Assembly (NCBI RefSeq): GCF_001999305.1
Contig: NZ_MLHQ01000003.1
Coordinates: 1-52,072 of the forward strand
Source: Rodentibacter myodis
GTDB lineage: Bacteria; Pseudomonadota; Gammaproteobacteria; Enterobacterales; Pasteurellaceae
Length of the DNA stretch: 52,072 nucleotides
Direction: 5' to 3'
Positions 8,607 to 22,308 of this stretch are shown here, in pieces. The position numbers and the translations under genes were made by a program. Positions within the stretch are counted from its first letter, which is position 1. The number at the start of each line of letters is the position of its first letter. The notes under the pieces are model-generated. The model worked only from the letters and a program-made list of their open reading frames with translations. It was not told where the DNA came from and did not search any database.

Positions 8607-10094
8607 ATGGAAACCTTACTCAAAATCAGTGGTGTGGATAAATCTTTCCCCGGTGTGAAAGCCTTGAGCAACGCTTGTTTGTCCGTCTATGCCGGACGAG
8701 TGATGGCGTTAATGGGTGAAAACGGTGCGGGCAAATCCACTTTAATGAAAGTGCTTACGGGCATTTATAGTAAAGATGCCGGCACGATTGAATACCTCGG
8801 CAAAGCGGTATCCTTCAACGGCCCTAAAGCCTCACAAGAAGCGGGCATTAGTATTATTCATCAAGAATTGAATTTGATTGGAAATTTAACGATTGCCGAA
8901 AATATCTTTTTAGGTCGTGAATTTAAAACGCCGTGGGGCGCGATTAATCGACAAAAAATGCAACAAGAGGCAGATAAACTTTTGGCACGTTTAGGCGTAA
9001 CCCATAGTAGCCAAAAATTGTGTTCGGAACTTTCTATCGGCGAGCAACAAATGGTGGAAATCGCCAAAGCATTAAGTTTTGAATCTAAAGTTATCATTAT
9101 GGATGAACCGACCGATGCCCTCACAGATACAGAAACCAGAGCCTTGTTCAAGGTTATCCAAGAACTCAAAGCGGAAAATCGTGGCATTGTTTATATTTCT
9201 CACCGTTTGAAAGAAATTTTCCAAATCTGCGATGAGGTAACCATTTTGCGTGATGGTCAATTCATCGGTGAACGTACGGTGGCAGACATTACCGAAGATG
9301 ATTTAATCGAAATGATGGTTGGTCGCCGTTTGGATGAACAATATCCTCACTTACCACAATCAAAAGGGGCTTGTGTCTTGGAGGTTGAGCAATTAAGCGG
9401 CAGTGGCGTTGAGAAGGTTTCTTTCAAATTATATGAAGGCGAAATTGTTGGTGTATCGGGCTTAATGGGTGCAGGCAGAACAGAGCTTGGCAAACTTCTT
9501 TATGGAGCATTGCCGAAAACGGCGGGTAAAGTGCGGTTAAAAAATCAGGAGATTGAAAATCGCAGTCCGCAAGATGGGTTGAATAACGGCATTGTCTATA
9601 TTTCTGAAGATCGCAAAGGTGACGGGCTGATTTTAGGAATGTCCGTTAAAGAAAATATGTCGCTTACCGCCCTTGAGTATTTTTCGCAAAAAGGTCACAT
9701 TCGCCACCAAGCCGAAACCATGGCGGTGGATGATTTTATTTTGATGTTCAATATCAAAACGCCAAGTCGGGAGCAACAAGTTGGCTTGCTTTCCGGTGGA
9801 AATCAACAAAAAGTGGCGATTGCCCGTGGTTTGATGACGCGTCCAAATGTGTTGATTTTAGATGAACCGACACGTGGTGTGGATGTGGGGGCGCGTAAGG
9901 AAATTTATCAACTTATCAATGAATTTAAAAAAGAGGGCTTGAGTATTTTAATGATTTCCTCCGATATGCCGGAAGTGCTGGGAATGAGCGATCGTATTTT
10001 GGTGATGCGGGAAGGCAAAATCAGTGCGGAATTTTCCCGTGAAGAAGCAACTCAAGAAAAATTATTGGCGGCAGCCATCGGTAAACATAAGTAG
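8607..10094 (+). CDS. rbsA: Ribose ABC transporter ATP-binding protein
   Basis: RbsA powers ribose uptake through RbsC. The 495 residues hold two fused ABC domains. The first has Walker [10 protein letters not shown] (37-45), signature [15 protein letters not shown] and Walker [12 protein letters not shown]. The second has a degenerate Walker A region ([14 protein letters not shown]), signature [15 protein letters not shown] and Walker [17 protein letters not shown]. This is the normal pattern for monosaccharide importers. The ATG at 8607 is chosen because AAAGGTG precedes it and the protein then starts [10 protein letters not shown]; the longer frame from 8544 overlaps rbsD. Confidence 0.97.
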   Translation: METLLKISGVDKSFPGVKALSNACLSVYAGRVMALMGENGAGKSTLMKVLTGIYSKDAGTIEYLGKAVSFNGPKASQEAGISIIHQELNLIGNLTIAENIFLGREFKTPWGAINRQKMQQEADKLLARLGVTHSSQKLCSELSIGEQQMVEIAKALSFESKVIIMDEPTDALTDTETRALFKVIQELKAENRGIVYISHRLKEIFQICDEVTILRDGQFIGERTVADITEDDLIEMMVGRRLDEQYPHLPQSKGACVLEVEQLSGSGVEKVSFKLYEGEIVGVSGLMGAGRTELGKLLYGALPKTAGKVRLKNQEIENRSPQDGLNNGIVYISEDRKGDGLILGMSVKENMSLTALEYFSQKGHIRHQAETMAVDDFILMFNIKTPSREQQVGLLSGGNQQKVAIARGLMTRPNVLILDEPTRGVDVGARKEIYQLINEFKKEGLSILMISSDMPEVLGMSDRILVMREGKISAEFSREEATQEKLLAAAIGKHK

Positions 10095-10103
10095 GTAAAC
10101 AGA

Positions 10104-11072
10104 ATGAAAACCAACACATCCCGTTTCCAAGTTGGAAAATTTTTGATTGAACAACGTTCATTTATTGCACTCATTATCCTGATTGCCATCGTTTCGATAA
10201 TCAATCCGGATTTTTTCAGTGTGGATAATATTCTAAACATTTTACGTCAAACCTCCGTGAATGCCATTATCGCCGTGGGAATGACGTTCGTAATACTGAT
10301 TGCGGGGATCGATCTTTCTGTCGGCTCAATTTTAGCCCTCACCGGTGCGATTGCCGCTTCAATGGTAAGCCGTGAATTGCCTATTTTATTGGTTGTTCCC
10401 GCCACATTATTCATCGGTACATTATTAGGCAGTGTAAGCGGTGTCATTGTGGCAAAAGGCAAAGTGCAAGCCTTTATTGCAACCCTTGTTACGATGACGT
10501 TACTACGTGGCATAACAATGGTTTATACAGAAGGTCGCCCTATTACTACCGGCTTTTCTGATAATGCCGATATTTTCGCCGGCATTGGCACGGGGTACTT
10601 TCTTGGTATTCCTATCCCTATTTGGATTATGGCATTGGTGTTTGCCGTTGCGTGGTACATTTTGAAACACACGCCAATGGGTCGTTATATTTATGCTTTA
10701 GGTGGAAATGAATCTGCCACCCGACTTTCCGGCATTAACGTTAATAAAATCAAAGTGTTTGTGTTCGCCGTAAGCGGATTCTTATCCGCACTGGCAGGAC
10801 TTATTGTCACCTCCCGTCTCTCTTCTGCCCAACCGACAGCCGGCGTTTCTTACGAATTGGATGCCATTGCCGCCGTTGTGGTGGGCGGAACCAGTTTAAT
10901 GGGTGGGAAAGGCCGTGTAATGGGAACGCTTATCGGCGCATTAATTATCGGTTTCTTAAACAATGCCCTGAATTTATTGGATATTTCATCTTACTATCAA
11001 ATGATAGCAAAAGCGTTGGTTATTCTGGTTGCCGTTTTAGCCGATAACTATCTTGGTATAAAAAAACCATAA
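10104..11072 (+). CDS. rbsC: Ribose ABC transporter permease
   Basis: RbsC is the inner-membrane channel of the ribose importer. The 322 residues contain about ten hydrophobic segments and the family signature regions ([20 protein letters not shown]; later [20 protein letters not shown] and [13 protein letters not shown]). The gene starts 9 bases after rbsA. It works with RbsA and RbsB. Confidence 0.97.
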   Translation: MKTNTSRFQVGKFLIEQRSFIALIILIAIVSIINPDFFSVDNILNILRQTSVNAIIAVGMTFVILIAGIDLSVGSILALTGAIAASMVSRELPILLVVPATLFIGTLLGSVSGVIVAKGKVQAFIATLVTMTLLRGITMVYTEGRPITTGFSDNADIFAGIGTGYFLGIPIPIWIMALVFAVAWYILKHTPMGRYIYALGGNESATRLSGINVNKIKVFVFAVSGFLSALAGLIVTSRLSSAQPTAGVSYELDAIAAVVVGGTSLMGGKGRVMGTLIGALIIGFLNNALNLLDISSYYQMIAKALVILVAVLADNYLGIKKP

Positions 11073-11092
11073 CTCACATTAAGGAAAAAACT

Positions 11093-11971
11093 ATGAAAAA
11101 ATTAACCGCACTTAGCACCGCTATATTATTAGGCTTAGCCGTTTCCGGCGCGGCAACCGCTCAAGACACAATAGCCTTAGCGGTATCCACCTTAGATAAC
11201 CCGTTTTTTGTAACATTAAAAGAGGGCGCACAGAAAAAAGCCGATGAATTAGGCTATAAACTGGTGGTATTAGACTCTCAAAATGATCCGGCAAAAGAAC
11301 TTGCTAATGTTGAAGATTTAACCGTTCGTGGTGCAAAAGTGCTTTTAATCAATCCAACGGATTCGGAAGCAGTGAGCAATGCCGTTGCTATTGCAAACCG
11401 TAATAATATTCCGGTGATTACCCTAGACCGTGGTGCGGCAAAGGGTAAAGTCGTCAGCCACATTGCCTCTGACAACGTTGCCGGCGGAAAAATGGCAGGG
11501 GATTTCATTGCTCAAAAATTAGGTGAGGGTGCAAAAGTGATCCAGTTAGAAGGCATTGCCGGTACATCTGCAGCCCGTGAACGTGGAGAAGGTTTCAAAC
11601 AAGCCGTTGAAGCCCATAAATTTAATGTTCTCGCCAGCCAACCTGCCGATTTTGACCGCACGAAAGGTTTGAACGTGACGGAAAATCTCCTCTCCGGCAA
11701 AGCAGACGTTCAAGCTATTTTTGCGCAAAATGATGAAATGGCATTAGGGGCTTTGCGTGCTATTAAAGCGGCAAATAAAAATGTGATCGTAGTGGGATTT
11801 GACGGCACGGAAGATGGCGTAAAAGCGGTGAAAAGCGGAAAAATGACCGCCACGGTGGCACAACAGCCGGATTTAATTGGTTCGCTTGGCGTGATCACTG
11901 CCGATAAAGTATTAAAAGGCGAACAGGTTGAAGCCAAAATTCCGGTGGATTTGAAAGTAATTAGCGAATAA
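11093..11971 (+). CDS. rbsB: Ribose-binding periplasmic protein
   Basis: RbsB captures ribose in the periplasm and delivers it to RbsAC. The 292 residues include a signal peptide with likely cleavage after ATA (residue 23, before QDTIALAV). The periplasmic-binding-protein fold is recognisable from [53 protein letters not shown] and [22 protein letters not shown] precedes the start. A hairpin separates it from rbsK. Confidence 0.97.
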   Translation: MKKLTALSTAILLGLAVSGAATAQDTIALAVSTLDNPFFVTLKEGAQKKADELGYKLVVLDSQNDPAKELANVEDLTVRGAKVLLINPTDSEAVSNAVAIANRNNIPVITLDRGAAKGKVVSHIASDNVAGGKMAGDFIAQKLGEGAKVIQLEGIAGTSAARERGEGFKQAVEAHKFNVLASQPADFDRTKGLNVTENLLSGKADVQAIFAQNDEMALGALRAIKAANKNVIVVGFDGTEDGVKAVKSGKMTATVAQQPDLIGSLGVITADKVLKGEQVEAKIPVDLKVISE

Positions 11972-11988
11972 TTTTACATCATTTATAT

Positions 11989-12010
11989 AGGGCGTATCAT
12001 AACGCCCTTT
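11989..12010 (+). terminator. Hairpin between rbsB and rbsK (attenuator or 3' stabiliser)
   Basis: AGGGCGT (11989-11995) pairs with ACGCCCT (12002-12008) around ATCATA, followed by a short T run. A partial terminator after the binding-protein gene would lower rbsK-rbsR expression relative to rbsB, a common layout in ABC operons. Confidence 0.65.
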
Positions 12011-12046
12011 ATAATAATCAATACATTAAAAATGTAGGATTTCAAT

Positions 12047-12967
12047 ATGAAAAAAAATCTCACTGTTCTCGGCAGTATTAATGTGGATCACGTTATTTCC
12101 GTACCTTATTTTGCCAAACCGGGGGAAACCTTAACCGGTGAAAATTACCATATCGCTTATGGTGGAAAAGGGGCAAATCAAGCGGTTGCTGCCGCACGCT
12201 TAGGGGCGAATGTCGCATTTATCGGCTGTGTTGGTGATGATAATATGGGTAAAATAATGAAAAATACTTTTTTGCAAGACGGCATTGATACCACCCACAT
12301 TGCAACAATCGAACAGGAAATGACAGGAATGGCATTTATTCAAGTTGCACAATCCGGCGAAAACAGTATTGTGATTGCACGAGGTGCAAATGCTTATCTG
12401 AATGAACAAATCATACAGCAAAATGAAGCACAAATTGCCCAATCCGATTACTTACTTATGCAGTTGGAAACCCCTGTTACCGCTGTGGAACTTGCCGCAA
12501 ACATTGCCAAGAAAAATGGTGTAAAAGTGATATTGAACCCTGCGCCGGCACAACCTTTATCGGATCATTTATTAAGCCAAATCGACATCATTACGCCAAA
12601 TGAAACGGAAGCGGAAATCCTCACCGGCGTGCAAGTAACAGACGAACAAAGTGCGGTCAAAGCGGCGCTGGTTTTTCATCAAAAAGGGATTGAGAGTGTC
12701 ATCATTACCCTTGGCGCAAAAGGTGTCTTTTTCAGCCGAAAAGGTGAAAGCAAAATAATTCGGGGTTTTCAGGTACAAGCGGTGGATACCACTGCTGCCG
12801 GTGATACTTTTAATGGTGGTTTTGTTACCGCATTACTGGAAGGCCAATCTTTTGAAAAAGCAATTCGGTTTGCGCAAGCGGCAGCGGCAATCAGTGTTAC
12901 CCGACAAGGCGCGCAATCCTCCATTCCTACAAAACAAGAAACCTTGAATTTTCTTGCAAATGCCTAA
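12047..12967 (+). CDS. rbsK: Ribokinase
   Basis: This PfkB-family kinase turns ribose plus ATP into ribose-5-phosphate. The 306 residues show the N-terminal sugar motif (GSINVDHVISVP, YGGKGANQAVAAARLGA) and the C-terminal signature DTTAAGDTFNGGF with catalytic Asp253. A USS lies inside the gene near 12649, encoding the SAV tripeptide. It comes before rbsR in the operon. Confidence 0.97.
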   Translation: MKKNLTVLGSINVDHVISVPYFAKPGETLTGENYHIAYGGKGANQAVAAARLGANVAFIGCVGDDNMGKIMKNTFLQDGIDTTHIATIEQEMTGMAFIQVAQSGENSIVIARGANAYLNEQIIQQNEAQIAQSDYLLMQLETPVTAVELAANIAKKNGVKVILNPAPAQPLSDHLLSQIDIITPNETEAEILTGVQVTDEQSAVKAALVFHQKGIESVIITLGAKGVFFSRKGESKIIRGFQVQAVDTTAAGDTFNGGFVTALLEGQSFEKAIRFAQAAAAISVTRQGAQSSIPTKQETLNFLANA

Positions 12968-12994
12968 AGTGCGGTTAAAAAACGGGATGTTTTT

Positions 12995-13990
12995 ATGGCA
13001 ACAATGAAAGATATTGCACGATTGGCACAGGTTTCCACTTCTACCGTCTCGCATGTAGTGAACGGCTCGCGTTTTGTCAGTGATGAAATTCGTGAAAAAG
13101 TAATGCGGGTGGTGGCAGAACTAAATTACACACCTTCTGCCGTGGCACGCAGTTTAAAAGTGAAGGAAACAAAAACGATCGGCTTGCTTGTTACAGCGAC
13201 AAACAACCCATTTTTTGCAGAACTAATGGCAGGTGTGGAGCAATATTGTCAACAGCATCAATATAACCTCATTATTGCCACCACAGGCGGTGAGACCAAA
13301 CGATTACAACAAAATCTGCAAACATTAATGCATAAACAAGTGGACGGATTATTGCTGATGTGTGGTGATAGCCGTTTTAATGCAGAAACAGATATTAATC
13401 CTTCCGTTCCTTTAGTGGTAATGGATTGGTGGTTTACAGAACTAAATGCCGATAAAATTCTTGAAAATTCAGAACTTGGCGGTTATTTGGCGACAAAATC
13501 GCTAATCGATGCCGGTCATAAAAAGATTGGGATCATTACCGGTAATTTAAAAAAATCCTTGGCGGTAAATCGCTTAAAAGGCTATAAAAAAGCACTCCTT
13601 GAGGCAGATATTCAACCAAATTTAGATTGGATTATCGAAAGTCATTTCGATTTTGAAGGGGGGATTGTTGGTATGCAAAGCCTTCTGTCAAAGGGGAATC
13701 GTCCAACAGCCGTATTTTGTTGTAGCGACACTATCGCCGTGGGCGCTTATCAGGCTATTTATCAACAAGGATTACGTATTCCACAAGATATTTCCGTGAT
13801 TGGTTATGATGATATTGAATTGGCACGATACCTTTCACCACCGCTTTCAACAGTGAGCCAACCAAAAGCCGAACTTGGCAAACTTGCCGTAGAAATCTTA
13901 TTACAGCGTATCAAAGAGCCAAAGCGTGATTATCAAACAATCACTTTGAATCCCGATTTAATTTTGCGGCAATCTGTTCAGGCTATCTGA
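12995..13990 (+). CDS. rbsR: Ribose operon repressor, LacI family
   Basis: RbsR represses the rbs operon without ribose. The 331 residues begin with a LacI-type helix-turn-helix ([24 protein letters not shown]), then a periplasmic-binding-like effector domain with [23 protein letters not shown] and [17 protein letters not shown]. It is strongly similar to E. coli RbsR along its length. The start ATG at 12995 gives the same N-terminus as the E. coli protein; MKDIAR at 13004 is the alternative. Its probable operator is at 8136-8155, which makes it autoregulatory. A USS sits in the rbsK-rbsR gap. Confidence 0.95.
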   Translation: MATMKDIARLAQVSTSTVSHVVNGSRFVSDEIREKVMRVVAELNYTPSAVARSLKVKETKTIGLLVTATNNPFFAELMAGVEQYCQQHQYNLIIATTGGETKRLQQNLQTLMHKQVDGLLLMCGDSRFNAETDINPSVPLVVMDWWFTELNADKILENSELGGYLATKSLIDAGHKKIGIITGNLKKSLAVNRLKGYKKALLEADIQPNLDWIIESHFDFEGGIVGMQSLLSKGNRPTAVFCCSDTIAVGAYQAIYQQGLRIPQDISVIGYDDIELARYLSPPLSTVSQPKAELGKLAVEILLQRIKEPKRDYQTITLNPDLILRQSVQAI

Positions 13991-14091
13991 TATTTATGAG
14001 ACGAATTTATTGAAATGATTAGAAAGCTAAATGTGTAGCCCTCATTACTTATTTTCTCTTTGTCTATTTGTCACATAATATCCATATAAAC

Positions 14092-14122
14092 AAAAAGTGC
14101 GGTTAAAATTAACCGCACTTTT
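14092..14122. terminator. Bidirectional USS-pair terminator between rbsR and atpC
   Basis: AAAAAGTGCGGTTAA and TTAACCGCACTTTTT flank an AA centre, giving a 15-bp perfect stem with T-runs on both strands between two converging operons. The same palindrome recurs near 23165. Confidence 0.85.
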
Positions 14123-14123
14123 T

Positions 14124-14552
14124 TTATCTTTTTGATTTCACAAGTTTTTCTGTCAACTCGTAAGCTCGAAGTTTTGCTAACTCTTTGGAGAGTTTCGCCA
14201 CCAACAACTCGTGATCTGCATCAGATTTATGCGATACGATGTTTTCTTCTGCTTTACGTTTCGCTTCACGAATACGATCTGCATCTAACTCGCTACCACG
14301 GATTGCCACATCGGCAAGCACGGTAACCACCTTCGGTTGTACTTCTAAAAAACCACCCGAAACATAGATCACATCTTCGTTACCATTTTCAAGAGTGAAT
14401 TTAACAATTCCCGGTTTAATCGCTGTCATCAGAGGAACGTGATTGGCTAAAATGCCCAGTTCCCCTTCGATACCGCTTGCTTGGAGTTGTTTTACTTCCC
14501 CTTCAAAAATTTTTCGCTCTGCACTGACTATGATTAGGTTAAATGTCGCCAT
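14124..14552 (-). CDS. atpC: ATP synthase epsilon subunit
   Basis: The F1 central-stalk subunit couples rotation to catalysis and inhibits ATP hydrolysis. The 142 residues show the N-terminal beta-sandwich (FNLIIVSAERKIFEGEVKQL, GELGILANHVPLMTAIKPG, VSGGFLEVQP) and a C-terminal helical pair. It is the last gene of the atp operon, 30 bases after atpD, and its transcript ends at the 14092-14122 hairpin. Confidence 0.97.
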   Translation of the reverse strand: MATFNLIIVSAERKIFEGEVKQLQASGIEGELGILANHVPLMTAIKPGIVKFTLENGNEDVIYVSGGFLEVQPKVVTVLADVAIRGSELDADRIREAKRKAEENIVSHKSDADHELLVAKLSKELAKLRAYELTEKLVKSKR

Positions 14553-14582
14553 TTTTGTTCTCCTTCAAATGACTTGAAGTGA

Positions 14583-16843
<2,261 letters not shown>

Positions 16844-16860
16844 CTTTTTTCTCCGTTACA

Positions 16861-18402
16861 TTACCACGCACTATTGGCTTTAAAATTATCCAAAATCGCT
16901 TTCAATGTGTCTTTAATTTCATCATTGTAGTTGCCGGTTTTAGTTAATTCCGCCATAAAGTCGCCGTGGGTACGGTGAGCATAATCTAAAAGTGCGGTTT
17001 CAAAACTTGCAATTTTTTGCAATTCCACATCTTCTAAATAACCAAACTCAACCGCAAAAAGTAATACGGATTGTTCCGCCACACTAAGCGGTGCATATTG
17101 TTTTTGTTTCAATAACTCGGTTACTTTTTCACCGTGATTAAGCTGTTTACGGGTAGCATCATCAAGATCTGAAGCAAACTGCGCAAATGCGGCTAATTCA
17201 CGATATTGAGCCAATGCGGTACGAATACCACCGGCTAGTTTTTTCACCACTTTAGTTTGAGCCGCACCACCCACACGAGATACCGAAATACCCGGGTTTA
17301 CCGCAGGGCGAATACCTGAGTTAAATAAGTTGGATTCTAAGAAAATCTGACCATCGGTAATTGAAATAACATTGGTCGGTACAAATGCAGATACGTCACC
17401 CGCTTGCGTTTCAATAATTGGAAGCGCGGTTAAAGAACCGGTTTTTCCTTTTACTTCACCTTTGGTAAATTTTTCTACGTATTCTTCATTTACGCGGGCT
17501 GCACGTTCAAGTAAACGTGAGTGCAAGTAGAAAACATCCCCCGGATAAGCTTCACGACCCGGTGGACGGCGTAATAACAAGGAAATTTGACGATAAGCAA
17601 CGGCTTGTTTTGATAAATCGTCATAAACAATTAACGCATCTTCGCCACGATCACGGAAATATTCACCCATTGCACAACCTGCATAAGGTGCAAGGTATTG
17701 TAATGCGGCAGACTCAGAGGCTGACGCGGCAACCACAATGGTATTTTCCAATGCACCGTGTTCTTCCAATTTACGCACTACGTTTGCAATCGTTGACGCT
17801 TTTTGACCAATCGCAACATAGATACATTTAATACCGGAATCACGTTGGTTGATAATTGCATCGATTGCCAATGCTGTTTTACCGGTTTGACGGTCACCAA
17901 TGATCAACTCACGCTGACCACGGCCGATTGGCACCATTGAGTCTACGGCTTTATAACCGGTTTGCACAGGTTGATCTACCGATTTACGATCAATTACCCC
18001 CGGTGCAATCACTTCAACCGGAGAGAAACCATCATTTTCGATTTCACCTTTACCATCAATCGGTTGACCAAGTGTGTTCACCACACGACCTAATAAACCA
18101 CGACCTACCGGTACTTCAAGAATACGACCTGTACACTGTACTTCCATACCTTCCGCTAAATCTGCGTAAGGTCCCATTACAACCGCACCCACCGAGTCAC
18201 GCTCAAGGTTAAGTGCCATTGCATAACGATTTCCCGGTAATGCAATCATTTCACCTTGCATTACATCACTTAAACCGTGAATACGAATAATACCGTCACT
18301 TACGGAAACGATTGTCCCTGTGTTGCGCGCTTCGCTCACCACATCAAATTGGGCAATACGTTTTTTAATCAATTCACTAATTTCTGTTGAATTTAGTTGC
18401 AT
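16861..18402 (-). CDS. atpA: ATP synthase alpha subunit
   Basis: This is the non-catalytic nucleotide-binding F1 subunit. The 513 residues equal the E. coli length. The Walker A GDRQTGKT is at 169-176, with [16 protein letters not shown] and the signature [14 protein letters not shown] further on. It lies 14 bases after atpH. Confidence 0.98.
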   Translation of the reverse strand: MQLNSTEISELIKKRIAQFDVVSEARNTGTIVSVSDGIIRIHGLSDVMQGEMIALPGNRYAMALNLERDSVGAVVMGPYADLAEGMEVQCTGRILEVPVGRGLLGRVVNTLGQPIDGKGEIENDGFSPVEVIAPGVIDRKSVDQPVQTGYKAVDSMVPIGRGQRELIIGDRQTGKTALAIDAIINQRDSGIKCIYVAIGQKASTIANVVRKLEEHGALENTIVVAASASESAALQYLAPYAGCAMGEYFRDRGEDALIVYDDLSKQAVAYRQISLLLRRPPGREAYPGDVFYLHSRLLERAARVNEEYVEKFTKGEVKGKTGSLTALPIIETQAGDVSAFVPTNVISITDGQIFLESNLFNSGIRPAVNPGISVSRVGGAAQTKVVKKLAGGIRTALAQYRELAAFAQFASDLDDATRKQLNHGEKVTELLKQKQYAPLSVAEQSVLLFAVEFGYLEDVELQKIASFETALLDYAHRTHGDFMAELTKTGNYNDEIKDTLKAILDNFKANSAW

Positions 18403-18416
18403 TTTTCATTCCTCTT

Positions 18417-18962
18417 TTATTGCAACTCATTTGCGAGACGGGCAAGTTGCCCACGGCTACTGCCATCAATCACAAAATCTTCGGTACGAATAATCACGCC
18501 GGCAATCAATGAATTATCCACGTTGCAATTTACTTTCACTTTACGGGCTAATCTTTTTTCCATTGCTGTTGCAATTTTTTCAATTTGAGTTGCATTCAAT
18601 GGTTGTGCTGAAGTAACGTTGACTTCCGCAATGGCTTGGTGTTCTTCCACATAATGGGTAAATTCGGCAAATACCGCAGGGATTGCACTCAAACGCTTAT
18701 TTTCAGCCATTAACCGAATAAGATTTTGCCCATATTGATCGAGCTGTTCACCACAAATTGAAATCACGGTATCCGCGACTTTTTGTGCAGACAATGAACC
18801 GGTTAAAAACGCTTTCATTTCCGCATTTTCAACAAGTGCGGTCAAAAAACCTAACATTTTGGTCCATTTTTCAACCGCACTTTTATTATTGGCGGATTGT
18901 TCCAATGCGAAATCAAATGCTGCTTTGGCATAAGGGCGGGCTATTGTAGTTAATTCTGACAT
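18417..18962 (-). CDS. atpH: ATP synthase delta subunit
   Basis: Delta is the stator cap linking F1 to the b dimer. The 181 residues are a few more than the usual 177. The N-terminal helical domain ([17 protein letters not shown]) and the C-terminal signature region ([22 protein letters not shown]) are clear. Two USS in opposite orientation (18834-18842 and 18874-18882) lie inside the coding region. One encodes the KSAVEKW stretch in a tolerant loop, which may explain the extra residues. Confidence 0.96.
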   Translation of the reverse strand: MSELTTIARPYAKAAFDFALEQSANNKSAVEKWTKMLGFLTALVENAEMKAFLTGSLSAQKVADTVISICGEQLDQYGQNLIRLMAENKRLSAIPAVFAEFTHYVEEHQAIAEVNVTSAQPLNATQIEKIATAMEKRLARKVKVNCNVDNSLIAGVIIRTEDFVIDGSSRGQLARLANELQ

Positions 18963-18975
18963 AAGCTAAAGCCTC

Positions 18976-19446
18976 TTATAGTTCTGCAACTAATTTGTCA
19001 ATAATGTCATTGTTTGCCGCTTCATCAATCGTACGACCCACAATTTTCTCAGCACCGGCAATAGCCAAAGAAGCCACTTTAAGACGTAATTCTTCTTGAA
19101 CACGTTTACGTTCCGCTTCCACTTCCGCATAACCTTGTTCAATGATTTTTGCTTTAAGCGTTTCCGCTTCGGCTTTCACTTCATCAAGCACTTCGTTACG
19201 ACGTTTGTTGGCGGCATCCAAAATTTCTTGAGCTTGAACTTTCGCTTTAGAAATTTCTTCTTCTGCAAGTAATTTCGTATCCGCTTGCTCTTTTTTCGCC
19301 GCTTCTGCCGATGCTAATGCGTTAGCAATTTGGCTTTGACGCGTTTCAATGGCTTTAATAATCGGCGGCCATACAAATTTCATACAAAACCACACAAATA
19401 GTGCAAATGAAATAAGCTGACCAATTAATGTTGCATTTAAATTCAC
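18976..19446 (-). CDS. atpF: ATP synthase b subunit
   Basis: This is the peripheral stalk of Fo. The 156 residues match the E. coli length. An N-terminal membrane helix ([20 protein letters not shown]) is followed by a long charged coiled coil (roughly residues 30-140) rich in Ala, Glu and Lys. It is expected to form a dimer bound to delta. Confidence 0.97.
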   Translation of the reverse strand: MNLNATLIGQLISFALFVWFCMKFVWPPIIKAIETRQSQIANALASAEAAKKEQADTKLLAEEEISKAKVQAQEILDAANKRRNEVLDEVKAEAETLKAKIIEQGYAEVEAERKRVQEELRLKVASLAIAGAEKIVGRTIDEAANNDIIDKLVAEL

Positions 19447-19494
19447 AACGACCTCCTTAAAATGCTTTTTTTAGGTTGATAAGCAAATAAGGGA

Positions 19495-19767
<273 letters not shown>

Positions 19768-19804
19768 TTAAGTTTTAGCCCTAGAGCCGGTTAATAAAAA
19801 ACGA

Positions 19805-20620
<816 letters not shown>

Positions 20621-20989
20621 TCAAATTCGGCGAAGCAAAAAAGGAACGAGATTGTTCAACATTAATGCCATAAAAAAACCGCTAAAAAAAATCACAAAAT
20701 GTGTCACAAAAAACCATTTGAAAGAGGCAATGATGAATAGCATTGTCAGCACAAATTTAATGGCTTCACCTTTGTAAAGTGCGGTTAATTTTGCGGGTAA
20801 ATTTCGATAAAAAACGATATACACAAAAACGCCAAAAGGAATAAGTGCAGAAAGAAAACCGAGCAAAAAATCCAAAGCATTTTTGATTTGCCAAAAAGCA
20901 AAAAAACAAGCAAATAGCAACATAATGACTACTTCGATTTGAATAGCTTTCCGATACTGCGTTTTCGCTTGCTGTATTATTCTCGACAT
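20621..20989 (-). CDS. atpI: ATP synthase protein I
   Basis: AtpI is a small, non-essential membrane protein that helps assemble the c-ring. The 122 residues have four hydrophobic stretches (VVIMLLFACFFAFW; FLLGFLSALIPFGVFVYIVF; KFVLTMLFIIASFKWFF; FVIFFSGFFMALML). The ATG at 20989 (MSRIIQQAK) is chosen; an in-frame TTG three codons earlier (20998) is also possible. It is the first gene of the atp operon, 28 bases before atpB. Confidence 0.9.
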   Translation of the reverse strand: MSRIIQQAKTQYRKAIQIEVVIMLLFACFFAFWQIKNALDFLLGFLSALIPFGVFVYIVFYRNLPAKLTALYKGEAIKFVLTMLFIIASFKWFFVTHFVIFFSGFFMALMLNNLVPFLLRRI

Positions 20990-21016
20990 TACTTTCAATA
21001 ACCTTAAACCGCGCCA

Positions 21017-21044
21017 ATTATACTATTGAAAAAATCAGATTCAA
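21017..21044 (-). promoter_or_regulatory. atp operon promoter
   Basis: On the minus strand -35 TTGAAT (plus 21039-21044) is followed after 16 bases by a consensus -10 TATAAT (plus 21017-21022), just upstream of atpI. It would drive atpIBEFHAGDC separately from rsmG. Confidence 0.75.
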
Positions 21045-21112
21045 CTTAAAGCTGCTAAAAAAATGTTATCTAAATCACACTTTTAGAAAATAGTTTACAA
21101 AAATGTAATGAT

Positions 21113-21724
21113 TTAACGCAAAATGATCAAATGACGCTCGCCGATAAGTTCAGGTACCTGTAATTCAACCACTTGTTGAATCGTGTATTTTTCATCCAAT
21201 GCTTCAATTTCTTCTTTTTGATAAAGCCCTTTCAAGGCGTAAAAATGTCCACTTTCTTTTGGTAAATGATGACACCAATCCGTCATATCCTTCAGTGAAG
21301 CAAAAGCACGGCTTAATACCCCATCAAATTTTTGTTCCGGCCGGTATTCCTCAACACGACTCAATACCGGAACAACATTTGTGAGTTTTAACTCACGTAT
21401 TGCGTTACGAATAAAACTGATACGTTTACCAAGGCTATCAAGCAACACAAATTGTTTGTTGGGATTTGCGATAGCCAAAGGCAGCCCCGGCAAACCCGGC
21501 CCCGTTCCCACATCAATAAAATATTCACCTTGTAAATAAGGACTTACTACAAGGCTGTCCAAAATATGTTTAACCAGCATTTCCATCGGATCACGCACGG
21601 AAGTCAAATTATAGGCTTTGTTCCATTTGTTTAATAAATTAACAAGATCGATCAACTGCTGTTTTTGTTGATCTCTTAATTGAATATTTGCCTGAGTAAG
21701 AAGACTGTCTAATTTAGCTTTCAT
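21113..21724 (-). CDS. rsmG: 16S rRNA m7G527 methyltransferase
   Basis: RsmG (GidB) methylates G527 of 16S rRNA with S-adenosylmethionine; loss gives low-level streptomycin resistance. The SAM-binding motif is [17 protein letters not shown], and [17 protein letters not shown] is a family signature. The ATG at 21724 (MKAKLDSLL) gives 203 residues, the family length. The longer frame from 21775 adds 17 unrelated residues over a USS-containing leader. It precedes the atp operon as in related species, but is separated from mnmG here by a regulator-reductase pair. Confidence 0.95.
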   Translation of the reverse strand: MKAKLDSLLTQANIQLRDQQKQQLIDLVNLLNKWNKAYNLTSVRDPMEMLVKHILDSLVVSPYLQGEYFIDVGTGPGLPGLPLAIANPNKQFVLLDSLGKRISFIRNAIRELKLTNVVPVLSRVEEYRPEQKFDGVLSRAFASLKDMTDWCHHLPKESGHFYALKGLYQKEEIEALDEKYTIQQVVELQVPELIGERHLIILR

Positions 21725-21798
21725 TGATTTATTCTCTTTATTAGGGGATCGCATTTTACTTAAAAGTGCGGTCAAAATCCGTTTTGTTTTTTTACAAC

Positions 21799-22155
21799 TT
21801 AACGCTTTTTGTTCCGTAAAATATCTGACAAATTAGTTTCAATCCAATCTACCAATTCAAACATTTTTTGTGATGCCTGCGTACCAAATTCCGTCAATGT
21901 ATAATCCACGTGTGGCGGAACGGTATTATAAGATTTGCGGATTAACATTCCGTCTTCTTCCAATTCCTGCAAGGTTTTCGTTAACATTCTTTCACTCACA
22001 CCATTAATTTCACGGCGTAACTCACTAAATCGCTTTGTACCGGAATGAAGTGTTACAAGTACTAACGCTCCCCAACGTCCTGTTAAATGTTGCAAAATTT
22101 GACGGGAAGGGCAATCTGCTTCCAATATATTTCCTCGTTTCTTTCCTTTTTCCAT
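21799..22155 (-). CDS. HxlR-family redox-sensing repressor (YtfH/QorR-like)
   Basis: This 118-residue winged-helix regulator has the HxlR pattern: [20 protein letters not shown], then [20 protein letters not shown] and the wing [13 protein letters not shown]. Cys15 in ADCPSR matches the redox-sensing cysteine of this group. It is divergent from qorB, as E. coli ytfH is from ytfG (qorB). The regulator therefore very likely controls qorB and itself through the two inverted repeats at 22207-22241. The inducer is inferred to be quinones or thiol oxidants. Confidence 0.88.
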   Translation of the reverse strand: MEKGKKRGNILEADCPSRQILQHLTGRWGALVLVTLHSGTKRFSELRREINGVSERMLTKTLQELEEDGMLIRKSYNTVPPHVDYTLTEFGTQASQKMFELVDWIETNLSDILRNKKR

Positions 22156-22206
22156 TTTTATACCTTTAAAATCAATATGTTAATAAATATTTTTCAAAAA
22201 ATATAA

Positions 22207-22254
22207 ACTTACATTTATGTAAGTACTTCCTAAAAGGAAGTTAATAACTATAAT
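22207..22254 (+). promoter_or_regulatory. Two abutting inverted-repeat operators and qorB promoter
   Basis: ACTTACATTTATGTAAGT (22207-22224) is a perfect palindrome with 8-bp arms. It is followed without a gap by ACTTCCTAAAAGGAAGT (22225-22241), with 7-bp arms. A -10 TATAAT lies at 22249-22254, so the second repeat covers the -35 position. The layout fits a repressor dimer pair controlling both divergent genes. Confidence 0.75.
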
Positions 22255-22308
22255 ACGCCACATTAAAGAAACAATCAAAACTTCAATCTTATAAAAGAGG
22301 ACAACACA

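Noticed and set aside
9470-9500. Missing second P-loop in RbsA as a defect
   Set aside because: A degenerate second Walker A is normal in sugar-type fused ABC ATPases.
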